Notes: generated by a model from the sequence alone, not told the origin. A DNA stretch of 64,000 nucleotides from CAYMDP01 sp964389375 (GCA_964389375.1 CAYMDP010000006.1:29161-93160); one strand, 5' to 3'. Counted from the stretch's first letter, positions 18,488 through 27,124 are shown. Program-made: numbers and translations.

Positions 18488-18898
18488 ATGATTCGAAACA
18501 ACAAAGGTATGACCCTTCTAGAGATTATGATTGTTCTTGTGATCTTGGGAAGTCTGGTTGGGATTTTAGCAGTTCAAGTGCAAAGTCGTTTAAAACGCGC
18601 TCGCATTAACCAAGCGAAGATTCAGATCGGTGAAATTGGAAAAGCATTGGACATGTATTACACGGATTGCGGCTCTTACCCCCCGACTGATGCGGGATTA
18701 ATGGCCCTCGTTGAGCCTCAATCAAGCTGTTCAAACTGGGGACCGGACCCTTACATTAAGCGCGCTCCAAAAGACCCTTGGAATAATGAATTTGTTTATG
18801 AAACCACAGGTGGATCTTACACCTTGATCAGCCTAGGGGCCGATGGACGTATTGGCGGCGCTGCAGATGCTGCCGATATTTCGAGCGAGGATCTTTAG
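18488..18898 (+). CDS. gspG: GspG, major pseudopilin
   Basis: About 136 residues. The start at 18488 is chosen because AAGGAG lies 6 nt upstream. The prepilin peptidase site is NNKG followed by MTLLEIM, with the conserved glutamate at mature position 5 and a hydrophobic helix. The C-terminal part has the GspG features YPPTDAGLMAL, PWNNEFVYE and acidic residues near GADGRIGG that fit the known calcium site. It forms the body of the pseudopilus. The processing enzyme, prepilin peptidase (GspO), is not encoded in this window. Confidence 0.95.
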   Translation: MIRNNKGMTLLEIMIVLVILGSLVGILAVQVQSRLKRARINQAKIQIGEIGKALDMYYTDCGSYPPTDAGLMALVEPQSSCSNWGPDPYIKRAPKDPWNNEFVYETTGGSYTLISLGADGRIGGAADAADISSEDL

Positions 18899-18937
18899 AT
18901 CCTCATTTTTTAGTCTTACCACGGGCGGGAGGACCTT

Positions 18938-19561
18938 GTGAAATTCACAAATCAAAACTCCTCCTCCCAAGCGGGCTTCACCCTCATCGAAATTTTAGTC
19001 GTGCTTGCGATTATGGGCGGCTTGGTCGCCATGGCCATCTCTAGAGTCGACAATAAGAACAACGAAATTAAATCTGCCGTTCGGCGTTTTGCTTCAATTT
19101 CTAAAGAACTTCATTCGGCAGCCAAACTTCAAGGCGTGACCTTAAGACTGGCCATCAACTTAGGCGATGGTCGCGAGGACGGCAGCGAGCAATCTTTTTG
19201 GGTTGAAAGATCTAATTCTCAAGTGCTTTTGGCAAACCCAGATGAAGAAGAAACTAAAGAGGCCCCCGAAGAACATAAGACGGATAAAAAAGCATTTGAA
19301 AAGGATCAGCGCCTTAGCCGAAAAGAACAGGGTCTTCCGGGAGCATTAAGATTTGAAGATGTTGAAGTCGCTGGAGGAGAAGGGCCCATTGCGAGTGGGA
19401 TGGCTTACATTTATTTTTTTCCCCAGGGCATGGTTCAGGAAGCTGCGATTCACCTAAAGGCCAGTGAAGACCTAAGATGGACCGTAAACTTTCATCCCTT
19501 AACTGGAAAGACCCATATCCTAACTTCTTACGTTACTCTTCAGGAGATTCAGTCCCAATGA
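18938..19561 (+). CDS. gspH: GspH, minor pseudopilin
   Basis: A 207-residue pseudopilin starting at GTG with GGGAGG upstream. The type IV prepilin signal is SSQAG followed by FTLIEILVVLAIM. The globular part carries a charged insertion (EETKEAPEEHKTDKKAFEKD) rich in Glu and Lys. GspH is one of the minor pseudopilins at the tip of the pseudopilus. Its stop overlaps the gspI start (ATGA), indicating coupled translation. Confidence 0.88.
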   Translation: MKFTNQNSSSQAGFTLIEILVVLAIMGGLVAMAISRVDNKNNEIKSAVRRFASISKELHSAAKLQGVTLRLAINLGDGREDGSEQSFWVERSNSQVLLANPDEEETKEAPEEHKTDKKAFEKDQRLSRKEQGLPGALRFEDVEVAGGEGPIASGMAYIYFFPQGMVQEAAIHLKASEDLRWTVNFHPLTGKTHILTSYVTLQEIQSQ

Positions 19562-20055
19562 AGTGGCGCGGAGGTTTTACTTTACTTGAAGTTTTAATTT
19601 CGATTTCAATCTTGGCCGGTGGGATTATTGTTGTCAGTAGCACTTGGTCTGGCAATCTGATGCGCATTCGAAAATCCAATCTATTTAATAGCGTTTCTTT
19701 TTTACTTGAAGGCAAAGTCGCCGAGATTGAAGCGAAATATCACGGCAAACCTTTGGAAGAGATTCCCGAAGAAGAAAGTGGCGACTTTGAAGGATTTCCG
19801 GATTATCGCTGGCAGATGAAAAGTGCAGAGCTTGAGATGCCGGATCTGACGGCTGTGATCATGGCTCAAAATGGAGGCACGGCCGATGAAACCATGCTGA
19901 GCATGGTGAAGCAGATGACCGAGTTGATCTCGAAATCAGTGAAAGAAGTTAAGGTTTCAGTATTTGTAAAGTCCGGCGCAAGAGAAGTCGAGTTTCATCT
20001 GACGACATACATGGTGGATTACAATAAAGAAATCTCGCTAGGACTTGGCCAATGA
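19558..20055 (+). CDS. gspI: GspI, minor pseudopilin
   Basis: About 165 residues from the ATG at 19558, which overlaps the gspH stop and has CAGGAG 12 nt upstream; this start places the prepilin motif KWRGG/FTLLEVLISISIL at the N-terminus as expected, whereas the longer frame would add 27 residues before it. GspI nucleates the tip complex with GspJ and GspK. The stop overlaps the gspJ start in ATGA. Confidence 0.88.
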   Translation: MKWRGGFTLLEVLISISILAGGIIVVSSTWSGNLMRIRKSNLFNSVSFLLEGKVAEIEAKYHGKPLEEIPEEESGDFEGFPDYRWQMKSAELEMPDLTAVIMAQNGGTADETMLSMVKQMTELISKSVKEVKVSVFVKSGAREVEFHLTTYMVDYNKEISLGLGQ

Positions 20056-20897
20056 CAAAGAACAGTGGATTCACCCTTCTTGAAGTTTTAATTGCCGTTG
20101 TGATCCTGGCTTTTATTTCAGTATTCACAGTTCAAAGTATTCAGCGCGCTCTTCGAGATAAAGCACGAATCACTCGAGACATCGATCGCCTGTCTGAAGT
20201 TCGTGGGGCCCTTAGAGTCATGGAGCGCGATATCAATATGGCCTTCAACTATCGGGATGCCAATATCGAGCTGTTCAATCAAGCACAAAAAGCGCGACAA
20301 AATAAGAAAGCCGGAGGCGGCACAAAAGATCCGGGTGGAAAAGCTCCGCCCCCGCCCCCCACTCCCCCGCCTCCTGGAACTGCCGAAGAGTTTGCTTTAA
20401 AAAAAGAAGTTCGCTTGACTCAATTTATCGGCACCGGAGAAGAACTTCATTTTACCTCGAGGAGTCACGTTCGTACCCATACAAACCAAATTGCTGGGGA
20501 TCAGGCTGAGATCGGATACTCCGTGAAGAGTTGCAAAAGCCGTGGAAATTTGTCTGAGTCTAGCAACTGTCTATGGCGTAGGATCAACCCTTACATCGAT
20601 GATAAAGTCGAAGAAGGTGGTGTTGAAACCGCTCTTTTAGAAAACGTCGTCACCTTCGAGCTTCGTTATTTAGGACCCGAAACCGAAGATTGGGTGACGG
20701 CTTGGAGCTCTGGAGAAGGTGCGGATGATTCCACGAGGGACAAATTCCCCCACGCTGTCGAAGTCACGATTGAAACCCAAAACACCAAAATCGCAAACTC
20801 AAAGGCGACCCGGATGACGATGGTTGCCGCCATTCGCAATCCAAATAATCCAAAACCACCACCAAAGACTGAGGGCGAGGCTGATGGCCCTGAATAA
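20052..20897 (+). CDS. gspJ: GspJ, minor pseudopilin with proline-rich insertion
   Basis: A 281-residue pseudopilin with the N-terminal signal MTKNSG/FTLLEVLIAVVIL. Conserved GspJ features follow (RGALRVMERDINMAF, then LLENVVTFELRYLG near residue 200). An insertion of glycine and a polyproline tract (PPPPPTPPPPG, around residues 97-107) divides the globular domain, and the C-terminus is also proline-rich. It is the tip pseudopilin binding GspI and GspK. It overlaps gspI and gspK. Confidence 0.9.
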   Translation: MTKNSGFTLLEVLIAVVILAFISVFTVQSIQRALRDKARITRDIDRLSEVRGALRVMERDINMAFNYRDANIELFNQAQKARQNKKAGGGTKDPGGKAPPPPPTPPPPGTAEEFALKKEVRLTQFIGTGEELHFTSRSHVRTHTNQIAGDQAEIGYSVKSCKSRGNLSESSNCLWRRINPYIDDKVEEGGVETALLENVVTFELRYLGPETEDWVTAWSSGEGADDSTRDKFPHAVEVTIETQNTKIANSKATRMTMVAAIRNPNNPKPPPKTEGEADGPE

Positions 20898-22146
20898 TTT
20901 TTTTAAAAAACAAGCCAGAGTAAAAAATCAAAAGGGCGTAGCACTTTTAATCACTCTATTCGCGATGATGATGATGATCTTTGTGGCCATGGAAGTTTCT
21001 TATGATTCAAATGTCGAGTACGTTGTGGCGGCCCAACAAGTGAATCGACTCAAGGCTTACTATGCCGCTAAGTCTGGTGTTGAAATTAGCCTCTTAAGAA
21101 TTATGATTTACAAAAAAGTCATGGGCAGTGTTGGGAAAAACTTGGGCGCAAATAGTGCGATGTTGGATCCCATCTGGCAGCTTCCTTTATCTTGGCCTCC
21201 AATGCTTCCAGATGAAATGTCCTCAGTCGATAAAGACGCCATTCAATCCGCAGTCTCTGAATCTAGCCTCGATGCCCAGTACCTTGCGACAATCGACAGC
21301 GAAGGGGGCCGCATCGATTTAAGCGATCTGGGTTCTCCGATTAAAAATCTTGCCGAAGCCACCCGGGCCCAGGTGTTAAAGGCCTTTGAATCCGAAATGG
21401 AGCAAAACGAAGAATTTGCCAAGAAGTATCGCGGACACAATTTTGAAGAGTTCGTAAATCATTTGATGGATTGGGTGGATGAAGATACCGAAAGCCGAAA
21501 TGGTGGCGACGAGAGGTCTTATTATTCGGATATTCAAAATGATTTTATTCCACCAAATCAGCCTTTTAAGACGGTCGAAGAACTTCACATGGTCAGAGGA
21601 ATGAACGAAGATTTTTTCGAAATTCTATCCCGAAGCTTTACGATCTATGGGACCAAAGGAATTAACGTCAATTATGCATCTCAAGAGGTCCTACGGGCGA
21701 TGGATCCGACGATGACCGAAGAGGCCGTGCAAAAAATTGTTTCACGTCGAAGCAATCCCGCCGAAGGTGGTCCATTTGCGAGCGAAGACGATTTCTTAAA
21801 TTTTGCTCAGTCTCAAGGCGTGAACCGGCAGTCTATCGAAGCTTCGAAAATTCCGATTCTGGTGGATCCCGAGTATAATTTTCGAATTCGGTCGACTGGA
21901 AAGTTTTCGAATGTTGTTCGAGAAATTACCGTGATCACCTATGACACTGAAAGTCTGACGCAGAAAATGGTGACTCTATTAGACAAACAAGATGCTGAAG
22001 CCAAAGGTGAAGATGGAAATCCCCCACCGGAGGAAGAAAAAAAGCCACCCGAAGGGGGCAGCCCTCCTCCGGGCGAAGGGACCAAACCCTCTCCCGCACC
22101 AAGTTCTAAGGGGCGTCCAACAGTTGTATTCTGGAGCGAAACTTAA
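20884..22146 (+). CDS. gspK: GspK, tip pseudopilin with proline-rich C-terminal tail
   Basis: About 420 residues from the ATG at 20884 inside the gspJ end, with GAGG upstream. The prepilin-like N-terminus QKG/VALLITLFAMMMM lacks the glutamate at mature position 5, as is usual for GspK. The large domain with helix-hairpin-helix-type repeats (TKGINVNYASQEVLRAMDP) fits the family. After about residue 370 comes a tail of Pro, Glu, Gly and Lys that is longer than in typical GspK proteins. The tip complex binds exoproteins in studied systems. Confidence 0.9.
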   Translation: MALNNFFKKQARVKNQKGVALLITLFAMMMMIFVAMEVSYDSNVEYVVAAQQVNRLKAYYAAKSGVEISLLRIMIYKKVMGSVGKNLGANSAMLDPIWQLPLSWPPMLPDEMSSVDKDAIQSAVSESSLDAQYLATIDSEGGRIDLSDLGSPIKNLAEATRAQVLKAFESEMEQNEEFAKKYRGHNFEEFVNHLMDWVDEDTESRNGGDERSYYSDIQNDFIPPNQPFKTVEELHMVRGMNEDFFEILSRSFTIYGTKGINVNYASQEVLRAMDPTMTEEAVQKIVSRRSNPAEGGPFASEDDFLNFAQSQGVNRQSIEASKIPILVDPEYNFRIRSTGKFSNVVREITVITYDTESLTQKMVTLLDKQDAEAKGEDGNPPPEEEKKPPEGGSPPPGEGTKPSPAPSSKGRPTVVFWSET

Positions 22147-22240
22147 TTCCCGAAGTCTGGACTAGCCTCTCGTCGAGGCGCTGCAAGTTCTTGAATTGCA
22201 ATACACTTTCCTGCACAATAAAGACCAAGGGTGGGTGCAA

Positions 22241-23887
22241 GTGAAGACAATTGGAATCGACATCGGTCGCTATAGCCTGAAGATTGCAGAAATCGAAGGT
22301 GGAAGTCGAACACCTCGCCTTGTCCGGTACCAAGAAGTTCCTCTTTCTGCGGATCCAAACAAAGACAAGCGTCTCGAGATTATCGAAATCCTCCGTGGAG
22401 TTGCCAGCGAGGATTCGGCCGAATCCACTCAATTTATTTTTGGTCTTAGACAAGAGCAAGTGGCCGTTCGAAATCGAGTTTTTCCCTTTAAAGAAAGATT
22501 TAAAATTTTAAAAAGTCTTGCCTTTGAGCTTGAAGATGACATCCCCTTTTCTCAGGACGATGCCATCTTTGATGCAAAATTAATCCGCTACCAGGGCAAT
22601 CAAACCGAGGTCCTCGCACTCGCTGCACCCAACGAACATATTCAAGAAAGCTTAAGCTTGATCCATGACTGCGGCATTGAGCCCAGCATACTTAGCCTTG
22701 AGACCTTGGCGATTAACAATTTTTTTGAAAATTGGACAGCAAATCCTCCAGAGCGCCCAGCGAATTTTCAGTCCACCCCTGAAGCCACTCCTGCGGAGAT
22801 TGTTATCGACATCGGCCACCGAGGCACAAATGTTCTAGCCTATAGCGATGGGGTTTTGATTGGAGTTCAGCATGTGGACTGGGGCGCTCTTCAAATCGCC
22901 GAGTCTATTGCGATTAAGTACAATTTGCATATCACTGAAGCCTTAAAAGAAGTTCAAAGAAAATCTTTTGTTCTGCTCACTCACGAATCGGCGAATAAAG
23001 ATCAGGCTATTTTTAGCGATGTCATTAAAGAGTCGATGGATTATTTGTGTCACGAGCTTCGACTTCGGCTTTTAGAACTTCAAGCTACGACTCACACCCG
23101 CATCACATCAGCTCAGTTGATCGGTGGCGGTTCGCAAATTAAAAATCTTGGCGCTTATCTGACGCAAAAGCTTGAGATCCAAGTCAATCGATTGAAGTCT
23201 TTAGAGGGTCTGGGCCAAATTTATTGGGAAACTCGTCCGCAAAATGAACTGACCAGTCTGGTGGCGATTGGTTTAGCGATCGAGGGACACAAGAGAGCCA
23301 AGAATCCTGCAATTAATTTCTTACAAAACGAATTTGCAAAACAAAGCCAGGTCTTTGGACGTTTTGTCGAAAAGTGGGGACATAGTCTTCAGCTCTTGGC
23401 GGCTGCTTTCGTTTTGTTATTGATTTACGGTTTTATGAAAGAAAGTCTTTCGCTTGATCTTGCAAACCAATCCTCAGAAAGTTTGCGCAAACAGGCCGCA
23501 ACTGTGGCCAACCTTTCTGGAACCAAAGCAAATCCAAGGGAAATCCGACGCTTTATTCAAAAAGCCGAGAACGACGAAAAGAATATGGCTTTGATCGAGA
23601 AGGTCACTCAAGTGAATTCTGCTTTAGATATTTTTAAGCAGATTAATAGTGTTGTTCCCAGAAAAGAGCAACTGGCACTGGACATCACTCGGTTGGTCGT
23701 TGAGAACTCGATGGTGCGAATTGAAGGCTATGTGAAGTCAAAGGCCCAAGTGGATGCGCTTAGTTTAGCTCTTCGTGGACTTTCTACCGACGGAAAAGTT
23801 CAAGGGCTTAGTAGTAATCTGCAAGCTAAAGCAGGACTTGAGGTTTTTAGTTTCGGATTTAACGTCAACCGAATTGAGGGTGAATAA
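22241..23887 (+). CDS. gspL: GspL, cytoplasmic/inner-membrane assembly protein (PilM-like)
   Basis: About 548 residues. The GTG at 22241 (preceded by AAGGGTGGG) is chosen because the family N-terminus KTIGIDIGRYSLKIAEIEGG begins there; a TTG 45 bp upstream lacks support. The first 360 residues form an actin/PilM-like fold (IVIDIGHRGTNVLAYSDG), followed by a membrane helix (LQLLAAAFVLLLIYGFM) and a periplasmic ferredoxin-like domain. It recruits GspE to the membrane together with GspM and GspF. gspM begins 2 bp after its stop. Confidence 0.88.
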   Translation: MKTIGIDIGRYSLKIAEIEGGSRTPRLVRYQEVPLSADPNKDKRLEIIEILRGVASEDSAESTQFIFGLRQEQVAVRNRVFPFKERFKILKSLAFELEDDIPFSQDDAIFDAKLIRYQGNQTEVLALAAPNEHIQESLSLIHDCGIEPSILSLETLAINNFFENWTANPPERPANFQSTPEATPAEIVIDIGHRGTNVLAYSDGVLIGVQHVDWGALQIAESIAIKYNLHITEALKEVQRKSFVLLTHESANKDQAIFSDVIKESMDYLCHELRLRLLELQATTHTRITSAQLIGGGSQIKNLGAYLTQKLEIQVNRLKSLEGLGQIYWETRPQNELTSLVAIGLAIEGHKRAKNPAINFLQNEFAKQSQVFGRFVEKWGHSLQLLAAAFVLLLIYGFMKESLSLDLANQSSESLRKQAATVANLSGTKANPREIRRFIQKAENDEKNMALIEKVTQVNSALDIFKQINSVVPRKEQLALDITRLVVENSMVRIEGYVKSKAQVDALSLALRGLSTDGKVQGLSSNLQAKAGLEVFSFGFNVNRIEGE

Positions 23888-23889
23888 AA

Positions 23890-24525
23890 ATGGCCTTTGA
23901 GGGATTAAAAGACCAATTGAAGGATAAATGGTCAGAGCTCTCGGCCGAAGTCCAAGACAGCCCGCTGTTTAATACTTTGAAAGAAAAGTATCAGGAACTT
24001 CCTCCGCTGGGACAAAAAGGTGTTTTTTACGGATCTATTTTTTTACTCTTGTTTTTATTTTTTAGTCTGCCGCAAAGCCTGTTTTTTGATCCCGCCTCAA
24101 GTTTACTTGAAGAATTCGACACCAACAGAAAACTAAGCCAAGGACTTTTACGCGCAGGCCGAACCGGACAAACTGCAAGCGCCGTCCCTCCGGGCCCAAG
24201 CTTTGAAGAACTTCGCCCCCAAGTTTCTGGCTTGATTCAAAATATGGGGCTGCTACCTGAACAAATTGGGGAGACCTCGAGCCTTGCGGAAAATCCTGCA
24301 GGAAATCTTCTTCCTGCGGTGTTACGCCAAGTAGGTCTTCAAGTGCAGTTGAAGAAGTTAAATCTTAAACAGATCGTCGACATTGGTTACAGGCTTCAGG
24401 GGCTTCACCCGAGTGTAAAGCTTATGGGACTCGATATCTCCACAGCTCCAAGCGAAACTCATTATTACAATGTCAGCTTTAAATTAGTCAGCTTTATTCC
24501 TCCCTCGGCTCCTGGAGAAGGCTAG
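23890..24525 (+). CDS. gspM: GspM, inner-membrane partner of GspL
   Basis: A 211-residue bitopic protein with a single membrane helix (GVFYGSIFLLLFLFFSLPQSLFF) near residue 50 and a periplasmic domain ending in the ferredoxin-like region GLQVQLKKLNLKQIVDIGYRLQG. The assignment rests on membrane topology, size and its position between gspL and gspN, since GspM sequences are poorly conserved. The TAG stop shares its last G with the GTG start of gspN (TAGTG). Confidence 0.75.
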   Translation: MAFEGLKDQLKDKWSELSAEVQDSPLFNTLKEKYQELPPLGQKGVFYGSIFLLLFLFFSLPQSLFFDPASSLLEEFDTNRKLSQGLLRAGRTGQTASAVPPGPSFEELRPQVSGLIQNMGLLPEQIGETSSLAENPAGNLLPAVLRQVGLQVQLKKLNLKQIVDIGYRLQGLHPSVKLMGLDISTAPSETHYYNVSFKLVSFIPPSAPGEG

Positions 24526-25505
24526 TGCTTGCTCAGGTGGTCGTTTTTTTCAGAAATATTTTGCGGTTTCATAAACTCAAAATTCTGTCCGTGTTCTTTT
24601 TTGCTCTTATCTTTTTTGTGTTGCTCTTTCCCTTTAACGATCTTTCGGATCTGGTCACACGAAAAGTTGCCGAGCAAACAAGAGATCAAGTTTTTCTTCA
24701 ATTCGATCAACTCGGGTTTGATCTGTACCCTCAAATTGGATTGGGACTTGAGAATGTCTTAATCGAAACCGCGCAGTTTCCAGCAATTCGTGCAAAATAT
24801 CTTTCATTGGCGCCCTCTATCACCGGTCTATTAAGCTTTAGACCCGGCTTCAATTTAAAAGGCCGAGGAATTTTTAAAGGAAATCTTGATCTCGATTTCA
24901 AAACCGGAGAAACCCTTGAATCCGAAGGACAAAAAACTTTTGTCGACCTAAAGGTGTCGGATCTCGACATCGCCCAACTGGGGCCCTTTTTAAAACTCCC
25001 ACTTCAAACCAAAGGCCAAGGCCAAGCCCGAGTGGATTTCTTTTTCGACTCGGCCTTCGGAATTCAACCCGAAGGCGAATACCAAATCGGAATCAAAAAT
25101 CTGCAATTGCTGTCTGGATCCATCCCCACCCAAATGGGTCCCATCGTCCTTCCCCAAATTAATCTAACAGACGTGATCCTGAACGGTCGCCTAGCCGGCG
25201 GAAAATTCGTCATAGAACAAGGCCAATTCGGCTCAGCTAAGGACCCCATCCAAGGAAAAATCAAAGGCCAAATCGACCTAAAATTCGAAAACACCAGAGC
25301 GGGCCTAAGCCCAATGTTCGGCCCCTACGACATCCGCATAGACATAAACATCGCGCAAGCCTCAGAAAAAGACCTAAGCCTCTTCCTCTTCCCCCTAGAC
25401 AGCCAAAAAACCAAAACCCCAACCGGCTCCCGCTACCTAGTCCGAATCTCCGGCCCCAGCTTCCAATCCGTCCCCCGCATGGAAAAAATCAACTCCGTAG
25501 AATAA
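24525..25505 (+). CDS. gspN: GspN-like protein of the type II secretion operon
   Basis: A 326-residue protein with an N-terminal membrane helix (KILSVFFFALIFFVLLFPF) and a large periplasmic beta-rich domain (LENVLIETAQFPAIRAKYLSLAPSI ... GIKNLQLLSGSIP). Position at the end of the gsp operon and the layout fit GspN, a nonessential component of some systems. Codon use changes sharply near 25240: the last 87 sense codons contain none ending in T and only four ending in G, although the first two-thirds of the gene use T-ending codons freely. The protein sequence remains plausible, so this is a synonymous shift. Confidence 0.8.
   Translation: MLAQVVVFFRNILRFHKLKILSVFFFALIFFVLLFPFNDLSDLVTRKVAEQTRDQVFLQFDQLGFDLYPQIGLGLENVLIETAQFPAIRAKYLSLAPSITGLLSFRPGFNLKGRGIFKGNLDLDFKTGETLESEGQKTFVDLKVSDLDIAQLGPFLKLPLQTKGQGQARVDFFFDSAFGIQPEGEYQIGIKNLQLLSGSIPTQMGPIVLPQINLTDVILNGRLAGGKFVIEQGQFGSAKDPIQGKIKGQIDLKFENTRAGLSPMFGPYDIRIDINIAQASEKDLSLFLFPLDSQKTKTPTGSRYLVRISGPSFQSVPRMEKINSVE
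25242..25502 (+). other. Strand-asymmetric composition patch (C/A on plus strand)
   Basis: In the final 87 codons of gspN every third position is C or A except two GCG and two ATG. Over 25381-25500 I count 51 C, 16 G, 32 A and 21 T. The adjoining intergenic sequence from 25506 returns to mixed composition. The same plus-strand C/A excess occurs in rimI and rbfA, which are encoded on the opposite strand, so it follows the DNA strand and not the reading direction. Confidence 0.75.
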
Positions 25506-25725
25506 AGCGAGCGCCGCAAGCACAACAGAAGGCCTTAGGCAGCTTTTCTGGGGAGGGCCGCATCAATTTTTACGACCGGATTTGGACCTTGGATTGCAAC
25601 CTCTCGAATATAGATCTCTTCTGTCTAAATATGCAGCCTAGCGGCGAAAATAATTCGATGCACGGACTTATGTTTTAAAGAAGAAATCAAATATGCTAGT
25701 CTCGATTCCCCTGCGGAGGTAAAAA

Positions 25726-26073
25726 ATGAATAAAAAGCCACCTCGTTCTTCAGAGATTTTGGTCACTCAAAAGCTGCTTTTAAGTGTAAAGAGTGAGTTG
25801 AAAAGTGACATTACTTCCGTTGCCCTTGATGTAAAATCCCTTAGATCTGAGATGAGCTCCATTCGGTCAGAAGTGGATTCTCTTCGTTTTGAGATGAATT
25901 CCCGATTTGAGAAAATGGATTCAAAATTCGAAACACTTGCTGCCGCCATCCATCGCACAAATGCTCTTGTGGAAGAACAAAATTCACGAAACCGAATTGT
26001 CCTTGATGGTTACGATCAAATCTATCGCAGACAAGAAGAATACGAAAAACGCATTCAGGCCCTAGAAAACTGA
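25726..26073 (+). CDS. Small coiled-coil protein, function unknown
   Basis: A 115-residue protein with an excellent ribosome-binding site (GCGGAGGT, 6 nt before ATG). Residues 15-65 form a heptad-like coiled coil with repeated units (VKSLRSEMSSIRSEVDSLRF, then EMNSRFEKMDSKFE), and a second helical stretch fills the C-terminus (DGYDQIYRRQEEYEKRIQAL). No signal peptide or membrane segment is present. No family is recognised. It stands alone between gspN and ssb; the 220 bp before it contain no other gene I can support. Confidence 0.65.
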   Translation: MNKKPPRSSEILVTQKLLLSVKSELKSDITSVALDVKSLRSEMSSIRSEVDSLRFEMNSRFEKMDSKFETLAAAIHRTNALVEEQNSRNRIVLDGYDQIYRRQEEYEKRIQALEN

Positions 26074-26129
26074 ACCCCGCCCCCTGTACCTATCTGTATT
26101 TCGCAATACAACTTCCCACCCCCACAACA

Positions 26130-26185
26130 CGAGTGCCGAAGGCACGAGCCCCACTCACCACCCCCACCGCGAGTGCCGAAGGCAC
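26130..26185. repeat. Pair of identical 16-bp hairpin repeats (CGAGTGCCGAAGGCAC)
   Basis: The 16-mer occurs at 26130-26145 and 26170-26185, 40 bp apart, in a C-rich stretch after the coiled-coil gene. Each copy contains GTGCC-GAA-GGCAC, a 5-bp stem with a GAA loop. The same CC-GAA-GG type hairpin is the tip of family A copy 2 (26350s) and of the family B core, so these may be degenerate relatives or seeds of those elements. Confidence 0.6.
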
Positions 26186-26280
26186 AAGCAAGTCCCCACC
26201 ATTCTCAGTTGGAGCCCCGGGGTTTTAATTTACCTCGATCTAAGCTAGGAATATGTCCTGAAGCAAAAAGACTGAGGATG

Positions 26281-26436
26281 GAGGGGGAGGTTTTAAGTTT
26301 TTGCCTCCGAAGGGCGCTCTCGGCGAGCGGCGCGTATCCGGGTTGCGGCATGCCGAAGGCATGACGCAATCCGAAGACGCGCCGCACCCGCTCAGAGTCG
26401 CGCCCTTCGGAGGCAAAAACTTAAAACCTCACCCTC
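26281..26436. repeat. Long hairpin element, family A copy 2
   Basis: Arms 26281-26316 and 26401-26436 are complementary over 36 bp with one mismatch (the inner 30 bp are perfect) and enclose a core at 26317-26400 homologous to the copies at 3950 and 51512. Stems in this copy are the most regular: GCGGCGCGT pairs perfectly with ACGCGCCGC, and the tip is CATGCC-GAA-GGCATG. It lies in the 470-bp gap between the coiled-coil gene and ssb, both on the plus strand, so unlike the other copies it does not directly follow a minus-strand gene. Confidence 0.88.
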
Positions 26437-26543
26437 CCCTTCCCAGAAGCCCTTGCTGCACTGCTTTTCCGAAGCTTGAATCTTGAAACCCCCTCCAATC
26501 TCACCTATGCCTATTACCTTACTGAACTCAAAAAGGGGGCCTC

Positions 26544-26987
26544 GTGTCTGGAGTCAATAAAGTCATTTTGGTGGGTCGCTTAGGAACTGATCCAGAAGTT
26601 AAAACGATCTCTACAGGAAACACTGTCGCACGCCTTAGTCTTGCAACCAGCGAGCAGTGGACGGATAAAGAAGGTCAAAAACAAGAGCGCACCGAGTGGC
26701 ACCGTGTTGTTGTTTGGGGAAAATTAGGTGAACTCTGTGGCCGTTATTTAAGCAAAGGCCGTCAAGTTTACGTCGAAGGACGTCTTCAAACTCGTTCATG
26801 GGAAGATCAACAAGGTCAGAAAAAATACACGACAGAAATCGTGGCCACAGCCGTTCAATTTCTTGGCGGAGCTTCTGGAGAAGCCGGAATGGGACAAGGC
26901 CGTAGCAGCGGTACAGGAAAAGATCAGCAGTTTGAGGAGTTCGGTCCCGAGCCTTCATTCGATAGCTCAGAAGAAATTCCTTTCTAA
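26544..26987 (+). CDS. ssb: Single-stranded DNA-binding protein
   Basis: A 147-residue SSB starting at GTG with AAAGGGGG upstream. The N-terminal OB-fold has the usual order [52 protein letters not shown] and [18 protein letters not shown] Gly/Gln/Ser linker leads to the acidic tip DSSEEIPF that recruits partner proteins in replication and repair. Length and domain order are normal. It lies about 110 bp after family A copy 2. Confidence 0.96.
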   Translation: MSGVNKVILVGRLGTDPEVKTISTGNTVARLSLATSEQWTDKEGQKQERTEWHRVVVWGKLGELCGRYLSKGRQVYVEGRLQTRSWEDQQGQKKYTTEIVATAVQFLGGASGEAGMGQGRSSGTGKDQQFEEFGPEPSFDSSEEIPF

Positions 26988-27111
26988 AATAATTTAGAAA
27001 TTCTCTCCCACTTTAGACAACTTCAGTGGGAGAAATTTAAATGCCCCACCGATAATTTTTGCTCTCTGGACTTCTTTAAAGAAATCAAGTGTCCCACCCG
27101 GCAAAGTTAGT

Positions 27112-27117
27112 TACACT
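27112..27117 (+). promoter_or_regulatory. Possible -10 element giving a near-leaderless transcript
   Basis: TACACT lies 7 nt before the ATG at 27125, and the following GTT is identical to the sequence after the -10 upstream of the barrel gene at 37973. No -35 match is seen at the right distance, so support is weaker than for 37939-37966. Confidence 0.25.
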
Positions 27118-27124
27118 GTTTAGG

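Noticed and set aside
12175..25505. Prepilin peptidase gene (gspO) expected in the type II operon
   Set aside because: No A24-type peptidase is encoded in this window. It must lie elsewhere, as is common when it is shared with type IV pili.
26173..26486. Open frames through family A copy 2 on both strands
   Set aside because: They are created by the stop-poor GC-rich element core and its inverted symmetry, so the two strands give similar shadow frames. Similar frames occur across copies 1 and 3.
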